Part shown: positions 21,983 to 32,500 of the stretch, piece after piece
Layout: each line of letters starts with the position of its first letter
Position numbering within the stretch: the first letter of the stretch is position 1
Origin: Mollicutes bacterium
GTDB lineage: Bacteria > Bacillota_I > Bacilli_A > Mycoplasmatales > MT37
DNA length: 32,826 nt
Assembly (NCBI GenBank): GCA_029976705.1
Contig: JARVCM010000014.1
Coordinates: 1-32,826 of the forward strand
Direction of reading: 5' to 3'
The notes under the pieces: generated by a model
The model's input: the letters and a program-made list of their open reading frames with translations, nothing else
The model's database searches: none
Told to the model about the DNA's origin: nothing
Position numbers and translations under genes: made by a program

Positions 21983-23143
21983 TTAAGTTTTAGGTTTTTC
22001 AACACATTTTTGTAAAATTTCAATTGGTATTTCTAATTTTTCTAAATCAACGTATGACAAATTACCATTTAACTCAACTTGATCAACGTTTTCAACATAA
22101 TTTTCCAAAGTTTCCACGATTATTTCATAACCAGTGATTTTTGATAGCAAACGAACTGCAGAACCTCTTTTACCAATTGCTGCTGGATATTGCGTTTCTA
22201 AAACGATAATTTGTACTTGATTTTCTTCTAAGAAAGCAATGTTAACGATTTTACTTGGTGAAGCAGCATTCATAATGAATTTTTTCGGATTTTTATCTCA
22301 AAGAAAAATATCAATTTTTTCTCCTCTAAGTTCCTGAGAAATTGATTTGATTCGTGTTCCGGCACGGCCGATGCATGATCCGATCGGGTCAATGCTAGGA
22401 TCGTTACATGTTATGGCTACTTTTGCGCGCATTCCTGGTTCGCGCATTGTTTTTTCAATTTTAATAACACCACTACCTACTTCTGGAATTTCTAATGCAA
22501 ATAAACTTTCCAAGAATTCATTACATTTTCTTGAACCCATTACTTGTCCAAAAAGATGATTTTTAAAAACATCAACAACGTAAAACCTTACTCTTTCACC
22601 GTGTCGTAAACGTTCAAAAGGTATTTGTTCTTCTTTAGGAATAAAAGCAAAAATATTGCCGATATCAACTGAAAAATAACGATAATCAATATTTTCAATT
22701 GTTCCGCTTAAAATTTTGCCTTTTTTATCAATAAATTTATTATAAATTTTTTCACTTTCAGCGACATTTAAAAAGTGTTTGATAACTTGAGAAACTTTTA
22801 AAATCGCAAAGTAAGAAAAGGAAGAAAGCGAAACAGGTAATTTTATTTTTTCACCAATTTGTGTTTTTGGGTTTTGTTTTTGGGCATCACTCAAAGAAAT
22901 TTCTAAATTTTCATCTTCTACTTCATTAACAACAGTTAATTTTTCAAACAACAATAAGTCTCCTGTTTCCAGTTCTGTATCAATAATTAATTCGTTATCT
23001 GGGTTTATTTCTTTGTTATAACCACTTTGTAATGCTTCTTTTACATTTTCTAAAATGAATTCTTTTTCAATTTTACGACTTTGTGCAACTTCTTTAATTG
23101 CCTTATCCATATTGATACGATTATTTTTTTTGTCTAATTTCAT
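21983..23143 (-). CDS. nusA: Transcription elongation/termination factor NusA
   Basis: MDKAIKEVAQSRKIEKEFILENVKEALQSGYN, MREPGMRAKVAITCNDPSIDPIGSCIGRAGTRIKSISQELRGEKIDI; open frame reaches 23182 (GTG), but the 23143 or 23110 ATG fits the family N-terminus better. Confidence 0.95.
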
Positions 23144-23190
23144 TGCATTTAAAAATTTTTGTTCTATGAATATAAAAAACACTTCATTAA

Positions 23191-23196
23191 ATTATA
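23191..23196 (-). promoter_or_regulatory. Candidate -10 element (TATAAT) for the nusA-infB operon
   Basis: attata on + (TATAAT on -) just upstream of nusA in the divergent intergenic region; no convincing -35. AT-rich background weakens the call. Confidence 0.4.
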
Positions 23197-23376
23197 AACC
23201 TAATTTTGCTTTTTTAATTCTCTATCCTTTTTTGATTATTTTTTTCTTAATTAAGTTAAATCTTTATTGTAGATGAAAATAACTTGGAAAATTCTACTTA
23301 TCAGTAATTTTTATATTTTAGTGTATTTTGTCAATTTTTTCCAAAAAGCAAACATAAAAATAAGAAAATTGTATAT

Positions 23377-23382
23377 TATAAT
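23377..23382 (+). promoter_or_regulatory. Candidate -10 element (TATAAT) upstream of the atpC-like gene
   Basis: gtatattataataatt; TATAAT 33 bp before ATG 23416; no clear -35. Confidence 0.4.
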
Positions 23383-23415
23383 AATTGTTAAACCGCACTC
23401 ATAAATAATTGATAT

Positions 23416-23691
23416 ATGACTAATTTTGAAATTACTATTTTTGAATATCAAAAGTTTTTTTTTAACAGTAAAGAAATTATTTCTATTGTTTTTAAAGGTA
23501 ATAAAATTGGTGAAGTTACGATTTTATATGATCATTCTCCCATCATTGTTGATTTAAATGAAACAATTATTAAGTGTAAATTAAGTTCGGGAAAATTTAA
23601 AACTTTTTGAATAGAAAAAGGTATTTTTTCTTTTGATCAAAATAAAGCCAAAGTTATGACTAATAAAGTTAAAATTCATCAGATAAATTAA
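23416..23691 (+). CDS. atpC: ATP synthase epsilon-subunit-like protein (N-terminal beta domain)
   Basis: MTNFEITIFEYQKFFFNSKEIISIVFKGNKIGEVTILYDHSPIIVDLNETIIKCKLSSGKFKTFWIEKGIFSFDQNKAKVMTNKVKIHQIN*; GEVTILxxHSPxIxxL resembles GxxGILPxHxPxxxxL of AtpC. Confidence 0.65.
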
Positions 23692-23745
23692 ATTTTTGTA
23701 TTTGTTAATAATTTTTGCTAATAACTAAAAATCAATCAAAATTCA

Positions 23746-26112
23746 ATGTTAACTTTTTTTACAAATAAATTTAAGAATTTGATTAATTTTTTTCAAAATG
23801 ATTATTGATCAATTAAGAATCACGAAAAACGTAAAAATCAAATTTTAAATCTTTGAAAACAACTTTTTCATTTATCTGACAAGAAATTATCTCTTAAGAC
23901 TAATGAATTTATTAAACGTTTTCGCAATGATGAAACTTTGGAATCAATGATGAATGAAGTTTACGCCGTTGCTTGTGAGGTGATTAAAAGAGTTACAGGA
24001 TTAGTTTTACATGATGTGCAAATTATTGGTTCTATTGTGTTGCATTTTGGTGATATTGCTGAAATGAAAACCGGAGAAGGAAAAACTCTTACTTCAATTT
24101 TGCCGGCTTATTTAAATAGTATTAGTGGCAAATCAGTTTTTATTGTTACTGTAAATGAATATTTGGTGAATCGTGATTGTAAAGAAAACAGTAAAATTTT
24201 TAATTTTGTTAATGTAAGTGTTGGTAAAATTTTGAATAAAATGAATTATCAAGAAAAACAAGAAAATTACCTAAGATCAATTGTTTATGGTACCAATTCT
24301 GAATTTGGATTTGATTATTTACGCGACAACATGAATCACATTGGACAACCTAAGTTGCAAAAAGATTTTTATTATGTAATTATTGATGAAATAGATTCAG
24401 TTTTAATTGATGAAGGACGAACACCCTTGATTATTTCAGGACAACCTAAAAATCGTGCTAATTTATATCAGCGTGTGGATAAATTTGTGAAAAATTTGAA
24501 ATCTTCTGATTTTAAAATTGACTCTGAAAGTAAACGCTGTTTTTTACAAAGACCAGGTATTTTAAAATCTAATCAATATTTTGGGATTAAAAATTTATTT
24601 GATATTGAAAATTCGGAATTATTTCATTTTATTAGCAATTCTTTACAAGCCAATTACATTTTAAAAAAGAACATTGATTATTTAGTGAAAAATCGAAAAG
24701 TATTATTAATTGACCAATTTACTGGGCGTATTACTCCAGATCGTACCCTTTCTGAAGGATTGCATCAATCCCTAGAAGCGAAAGAAAATTGTTCTATTCA
24801 GGAAGAAACTTCCGTTTTAGCAACAATTACTTATCAAAATTATTTTCGTTTATTTGACAAAATAGCAGGAATGACCGGTACTGCTAAAAGTGAAGAAGAA
24901 GAGTTTATGAAACTTTATAATATGCATGTTTTAGCAATTGATACTGACCAACCAGTCATTCGTATTGATGATGATGATTTGTTTTTTTATGACAAAAAAC
25001 GTAAATATTTAAAATTAACTAAAGATGTTCAAGAAATTCATGACCGCCAACAACCAATTTTAATTGGGACTTGTTCTGTGCAAACTTCAGAAGAAATTAC
25101 CATTATTTTTCGTAAATTCGGTTTAAAATTTCGTGTTTTAAACGCAAAACAACACGAACAAGAAGCTAAATTAATTGCCAGTGCTGGGAATCATGATTCA
25201 ATCACGATTGCAACAAATATGGCCGGAAGAGGAACGGACATTAAATTGGATGAAATTGCTAAAAAAAAAGGTGGATTGGCAGTTTTAGGTGTAGAAAGAA
25301 ACGAATCACGACGAATTGATTTACAATTACAAGGAAGATGTGGTCGCCAAGGTGAACCGGGTTATTCCGCTTTTTATGTTTCTTTGGATGATGATTTATT
25401 TTTGCGTTTTGGTAATTCATATTTGAAAAAGACTTTTAAACGCTTTCAAGAAGATGTTTTAAAATCAAGAATGCTTTCTAAAGGCATTAAAAAAGCCCAA
25501 AAAAAAATTTCAAATCAGAATTATGATCAACGTAAAAATCTTTTAGAATATGACAATGTTATTTCTCAACAACGAAGAGTTTTTTATAAACAACGTGATT
25601 TTTTAATTAACGATTCGGATTTAAATACATATTTAAAAAATCTTTTTGCGATTTTTCTACAAGAAAGTTGAAAAAAATTTTTTCCTGAACGTTGAGAAGT
25701 TTCTCAAAAAGAACTTTTTGATTTTTTATTGCAACTTCAAGAAAGTTGTTTGTTTTCATCAACAATCAAAGAGAAATTACAGCACGAAACTTGAACTTAT
25801 TTGGAAATTATTACTTTATTAACAAATGAAATTATTGAAAAATGAAATCAAGAACTGCTTCATTGTTACGAAAATACTTCTTTAATAGTCAAACAAAATA
25901 TTTTGGAAAAAATGGATTATGCTTGAGTACACCATTTAGATGAAATTTTTCGTATTAAAGCTTCATCTTTTTTGCACGGATATGCTCAAAAAAATCCTTT
26001 ACAAGCTTTTATTGAAGAAGCAGAAAGTATGTTTGGTTTTTTAAAAAACCAAATTATTTTTCAGTCAGTTCCGAGTGTTTTTGAAATTTTAAAAAAAAAT
26101 AGATCTCATTAA
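23746..26112 (+). CDS. secA: Preprotein translocase ATPase SecA
   Basis: GDIAEMKTGEGKTLTSILPAYLN, YGTNSEFGFDYLRDNM, IIDEIDSVLIDEGRTPLIISG, ATNMAGRGTDIKL, LQLQGRCGRQGEPG; extended 5' and 3' through TGA codons. Confidence 0.98.
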
Positions 26113-26206
26113 ACTAATAATTAACTGATTTTGGGATAAAAGCGTCAATAAAAAACAAAGAGAATTAAAACGCAAAGATTTTTTTCAAAAATTATCCAAA
26201 AACATA

Positions 26207-27190
26207 ATGAAAATAATGAGCAAAAAATCTCCAAAGATCCCGACACCACCACAAGCAAAAATCAATGGAGTTTATAGGCTGTATATTAGTGATCAAGACA
26301 TAGAATATTCCTATATTGGCATTAGTATTGATTGCAACGCTCGTATTAAAAAACATTTAAATGAAATAAAAGTACATTTTAATGGCCCCAAATTACCGAA
26401 TTTTATCCTTCAAATGTTTTTGTATAGCATCCCTACTAGTGCCCTATATATTAAGTGGGTGATGTTTATGCTTTATTATTCCAAAACACCAGAAGATATT
26501 AAATTTGAAATTCTTGATCAAACTTCAAGCAAAAACAGACACGAATTAGAAATTTTGGAAATGAAATATATTGCTAAATATGACTCAGAAAAAAATGGAT
26601 TTAACGGGATTTGAAGCAAAGCAATTATGTATGAAGCAGAACAAAATTTTCCTAGTAGAAAAGCAGGCAAAAGAAAACATATTAAAAAATTATTTGATTT
26701 ACAAGAAAAACGCAACAAAATCACAATAAAATGATTATTAGCAAATGAACCAAAATTACAGAAAATAAAATGTTTTTGATTATTGTTTAATTTAAAAATA
26801 ATTTTAGCCAAATACGATAAAAACAATGGTTTTGATGATCAACATGATGTTTTAAAAACAATGGTTAATTTATGAAAAGATCAAAAAATAAAAAGTTTAA
26901 ATAAAATGAAAAATAAAATAAGTTCGTTTCTTAAAAACAAAACAGGAATTGGTTATAAATATAAATTTGTTTGATTTAAAATTTGCAATACCATTTTGAA
27001 AAATTTAATGACTAATAAGTTTTTTTTACATAAGAGGCTAACTCAACAATTTATTGACTATTGATCTATTAAGTACAAAAGCAAGAATGACGTTTCAATT
27101 GATATTATGGATGAAACTTTTATTTGTTGACAAATTTTTGCTGTTGAAGCAAAAATAGAAAAATTGATTAAGCAAACGAAGGTAAGTTAA
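26207..27190 (+). CDS. GIY-YIG nuclease-domain protein, otherwise unrecognised (327 aa; start may be 26216 or further upstream)
   Basis: NGVYRLYISDQDIEYSYIGISIDCNARIKKHLNEIK...KFEILDQTSSKNRHELEILEMKYIAKYDSEKNGFNGI: Tyr, YIG, Arg, His, Glu and Asn positions of the GIY-YIG fold all present; C-terminal ~190 aa Lys/Trp-rich without known motif. Confidence 0.75.
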
Positions 27191-27317
27191 ATAACTTAGA
27201 AAACTAAACAAAAACATTATTGAAAAAATACTGAAATTGAAAGTTTTTTTCAAATATGAGATATTAAAGCAATGTTCAATTCTAATAGATAATAATATAA
27301 GATTTTGATAAAGAAAA

Positions 27318-29288
27318 ATGTATTTTTTAAAAACTAAATTTAAACCAAAGGGCGATCAAAAACAAGCAATCAACTCCTTATTTAAAAATATGCAAAATAA
27401 TAAAAAAAGCAATGTTTTGTTTGGTGCAACAGGAACCGGGAAGACATTTACTATGGCAAACATTATTTCACGCTTGAATCAAAAAACACTAATTATTTCT
27501 CCAAATAAAACATTGGCAATTCAAATTTTTGCTGAAATGAAACATTTTTTTCCTAAAAATAAAGTGGAATATTTTATTTCACCATTTGATTTTTATCAAC
27601 CGGAAGCTTATTTGCCGAGCAAAGATGTCTACATTGATAAGTCAGTCAAGTGAAATTTAGATATTAAAAAAATGCGTATGAACACATTAAACTCTTTATT
27701 AACGGAAAAAAGTGTAATTGTTGTTTCTACGGTGGCGGCAATTTATGGTACTGCTAATCCTGATGAATATCAAAAATTTATTTTGAAATTAAAAGTTGGT
27801 CAAGTACTAAAACAAAATGACTTAATTGAGTTGTTGATTAAATCTAATTATGAACGTAATGATTTTATTAATGATGGTTCTAAATTTATGGTTAAAGGAA
27901 ACATTATTACCGTTGGTTTAATAAATAATGATAATTTTTTACGAATTACTTTTGATGATGATTGTGTCAATTCTTTAAAAGAATTGGAATCAGTTACTTT
28001 TAATTTGCTTCAAAACCATCAAGAATATTGTCTTTTTCCTGGTAATGAATATGTGGTGGATATGATCAAAATTCAAAAAGCTGCCGCTTCAATTGAAAAA
28101 GAATTACAAAAAACAATTAAAACTTTTAATCAAGAAAATAGATTTGTGGAAAGTTATCGAATTAAAACAAGAACAGAACAAGATTTAGAAGAATTAAGAG
28201 AATTTGGGATATGTAAAGGCATTGAAAATTATGCTTTGCACTTTGATAATCGTCTACCAGGACAACCGGCGTTTACCCTTTTGGATTTTTTTCGTTATTC
28301 AAATGATAACTTTATTACAATTATTGATGAATCACATATAACGATTCCGCAGATTTATGGAATGTATTATGGTGATCGCTCTCGTAAACAAAATTTAATT
28401 GATTTTGGTTTTCGCTTATCCACCGCTTTAGATAATCGACCATTAAAATTTGATGAATTTGTAAAAAAATTGGATAATGTAATTTATGCCTCAGCTACTC
28501 CTGGTAATTATGAATTAAAGGAAATAAAAACTGAAATAGTGGAACAAATTGTTCGTCCGACAGGATTACTAGATCCGGTTATTGAAATTAAATCTACTAA
28601 AAATCAAATTGATGATATTCTTCAAGCAATTAATCATCAAATTAAAAATAATCACCGTGTTTTTATTTTGACACTAACAATTCAAATGTCAGAAGATTTA
28701 ACTAAATATTTGCAAGAACGTAGTATTAAAGTTGCCTATATTCATAGTCGTTTAAAAACTTTTCAACGCACTAAAATTTTAATTAATCTTCGTAAAGGTA
28801 TTTTTGATGTTGTGGTGGGAATCAACTTATTACGTGAAGGGTTAGATATTCCGGAGGTAGCCTTAGTGATAATTTTAGATGCGGATAAAGCGGGATTTTT
28901 GAGAGACACTAAATCTTTAATTCAAATGATTGGTCGTGCCAGCCGCAATAAAAATGGCAAAGTTTTTTTATATGCTGACAAAACTACTACCTCCATGCAA
29001 CGAGCGATGCAAGAAACTCAACGTCGGCGTGACAAGCAATCGGCTTATAATCAAAAACACGATATTATTCCTCAAACAATTATCAAACCCATTGAAGATA
29101 TTTTTTTGGATAAAGATTTGAATGTTTTTTATCAAAAAATGCAAAAAAAAGATAAAATTTCCAAACCCGAACGCAGAGAAATTATTAAAATTTTAGATCA
29201 AAAAATGCAAACGGTCATCAAAAAAATGGATTTTGAAATGGCAGCAAAAATCAGGGATATGATTTTTGATTTGATGAAAAATGAATAA
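27318..29288 (+). CDS. uvrB: Excinuclease ABC subunit B
   Basis: [79 protein letters not shown]-terminal UVR motif [13 protein letters not shown]. Confidence 0.98.
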
Positions 29289-29370
29289 TTTATGGTTTTT
29301 TTTGTTGTCAATAATTATTAATTTTTGGTTTGCTTTTTATGAATTAAGAAGATGGCAATCGTTTTGGTAA
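29281..29370 (+). CDS. Possible 29-aa hydrophobic small protein overlapping the uvrB stop
   Basis: ATG 29281 to TAA 29368-29370: [29 protein letters not shown]. No ribosome-binding site seen; all its Trp codons are TGG, unlike neighbouring genes. Confidence 0.25.
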   Translation: MNNLWFFLLSIIINFWFAFYELRRWQSFW

Positions 29371-29506
29371 AAATAATTCTTAGAATAATTTTCAAAAATC
29401 CCCTTTTTTTCCAAAAGATAATAATGCTATTGTTTGACCTTTTAAAAAAAGTTTAGCATTTATTTAAAAAAATTAAAAATTTATAAGAAAAATAAATTTA
29501 TTAGTG

Positions 29507-29512
29507 TATAAT
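29507..29512 (+). promoter_or_regulatory. Candidate -10 element (TATAAT) for the repeat-protein gene
   Basis: ttagtgTATAATccggatt, 28 bp before ATG 29540; no convincing -35. Confidence 0.45.
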
Positions 29513-29539
29513 CCGGATTAATACTTAATTATTATTAAT

Positions 29540-32500
29540 ATGTTTGTTATGTTTGTTTTCAAAAGGAAGTTTTTTGATTTTAAGTTAATTCTTTTTTTGT
29601 TATTTTTTGTATTTCTACTTTTTTCCACGGTTATTTTTTTTACCAACTCTTCAACAAATACTTCATTTTCTCCAGTTCACGAAAAAACTTCAAATCTAAA
29701 CAAAAAACGACAATCAAATTTGGCAAAACTTAAAACCTTGTATCATGCTTTGAAAAACGAATCAAATCAAGAAACTTTGCGAAACATCAAGGCATTAACA
29801 GTCAATCAAATTGTTGTTAACAAGAGAAATTACAACATTAGATACTTAAAAAATTTAAAACCTTTGGAATTACCGCTTCTTCTTCTTAACAAACATGCAA
29901 AAAACGAATTGAAAATATTAGTTAGAAATAATGTTTCTTTTACAGTTTTACAAACTACAGTACAAAACATCAAAAACACCCAAGCAGCCCTGGATGTAAA
30001 ACTTAAAACCTTGTATCATGCTTTGAAAAACGAATCAAATCAAGAAACTTTGCGAAACATCAAGGCATTAAGAACTAAGACAATTCTTATTGATAAAAAA
30101 ATATACGACATTCGTAACTTGAAAACTTTTAATCTTTCGAATTTACCACTTTTTGCTAGACTTAACATACGTATAAAAACCGAGTTAAAAATATTAGTTA
30201 GAAATAATGTTTCTTTTACAGTTTTACAAGCTACAGTACAAAACAAAAAAAATACCTGAAACAAAAACTGAAAACAAAGACGAAAACCAAAGAAATATTC
30301 TTGTCAACTTACTAGTGTTAGATTTCCGGGACGTCGTGCACATTTGTTAAAAAGAGGAAAAACATTATTATCAAAACTTAATTTACCAATAAATCGTGCT
30401 CTTTTGTTAAAAATTAAAGATTTGACAACTGATAAAATCAATGTTTTAAATAGACGACATAAACTTGTTGACTATAACATTACCGCTTTAAAAAATTTTG
30501 TTTTACGAGCAAAATATTTTCAATTAAAGCAAGAGGATAAGAAAGAATTGAAAAAATTAGCATTTTGTCAACTTTGATGATCTGACTTTAGAAAAGCGGT
30601 TAACGATTTTGAGATTGATCAAATTATAGCCTACGACAGCCACATTTCAGTTAATAGTCAAACGGGACAAAAATTAAAAATCTTTTTAACCGATTTGTTG
30701 AAAGCTGAAAACATCAAAGTTTTTGAACAATTGAAGCAACTTGGTCTTTCAAAAATTATGATTAATAATGCTTTTTATGAAATTGATGCCTTAAAACAAT
30801 TTGATGTGTCATCAAGTTTTAAACACACCACCGAACTTACGATAGATGAGACGGTAAAGGATTTTTTGCTTACTGCTCAATCAGATTCATGACCAAAAAA
30901 CACACCTAAACAACTTCTTAATTTGGCGATTAATGATGTTAAAGTTGCTCAAATTAAAATTGCAATTCGTGAAACAATTAAAAAAGAGTTTGCTAATTTA
31001 TTCCATAATTTTAGAAAACCAGCGAAAGGAGTTATTTCTAAAATTAAATTTCTTAAACTTGATGAACTTGTTATTGGTGAAAAGAGTTACAGTGTTAAAG
31101 CCTTAAAGAAATTTAATTTTGCTGATAAAAAAGCGGATTTTGATATTTTGGAAAATAAAGAAGTTCAAGAAGACAAAGTCACAGTCACAGACACAAATAA
31201 GGGCAAAGACACCAAAGAAGTTGAGGAATTAAAGGTAGAATTGACCGCCTTTGTTAAGGAAGATATCAGAATGCCCGAAATTGTTGAAGTAGTGGAAAAA
31301 ACAATAGAAGTTACTTATTCTTCTCCTGTTAGGTCTTCACCGCTTATTGATAAAACCCCGCATTTAGACGCTTTTGTTCGAGATTTCCAAAACGTCTTTT
31401 TTAAAGAAGATGTTTTAGACGAAATGGTCAGTTGAAATCTGGAAACAATTAATATTGATGGTAAGGATTATCAAATTGGAGAAATAAAAACATTTGATTT
31501 TTCAAAAGTAAATACATTTAATGATATTTCAAATGCTGGAGTAAAAACACAATTAAAATCGTTGGTTAACGATAATATTAATGCTGGCAAAATTTGATTA
31601 AGTATGACAAATGCAAAAGCTAATGTTTTGTTTAATGAATTTAAAAAACCTGCAAATAAAATTTCTGTTTTAGACGAAATGGTTAGGTTAGGTATAACAT
31701 CAATTCAAATTGATGATTTTATGTATGAAATTGATGATACATCAGTATTTGATTTTACGACAGTTGTTAATTTTAAAGAACTTCTGGAAGATAATGATGT
31801 GAAGGGAGAACTTGTAACGCTAGCAGGACAAAATATTAAGTTTGAACAAATTATCAATTTTATACGAATTCGTAAAAATTTTACTGATTTTTTGACTGAA
31901 TTTGTAAAAGCAGAAAATAAAAGTACTTTAACGGATTTAAAAAATCTTGAAACTAATAAACTTAAAATTAATAATTTTGAATATTCAGTCAACGAATTAA
32001 AAAAGGTTGTTGTTTCGGATGATGTTAGTCATATTGATTTTTATATAAATTCAGAATCAGCAGAAAAACAACAATTTGATCTTTTATTTGCAAAAGATGT
32101 CACTTTTGCTGCTTGAAAAGCAGCAATAGAGGCCCAAAAACAAAAAGAGGTTCTTAATGCTAACCAAGAACTTTATAAGCAATTTTATATCCAATTAAAA
32201 AATGAAGTAAATCAGACAACTTTAAAGAATCTTAAAGCATTAAAAGCTAACACGATCAATATTCAAAACAAAGATTACAACATTAACAATTTGAAAACTT
32301 TAGATCTTTCTGCTTTGCCACTGTTTGTTGGACTTAACAAAAATGTTAAAACGGAACTAGAAGCATTAGTAAAAAATAACATAGATTTTGAGATTTTAAA
32401 AACTAATGCCAAAGCCAAAAAAGACATCCAAGATCAAGCGGATTTTGAAGAAAAAACAGAAGCCTTGTTTGACGAATTGAAAGACGAAGCAAATCAAACA

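Noticed and set aside
29371-29506. Possible terminator hairpin or non-coding RNA between uvrB and the repeat protein
   Set aside because: Only very short palindromes (e.g. ATTCTTAGAAT) and homopolymer runs; no stable stem with a U-tract visible by eye.
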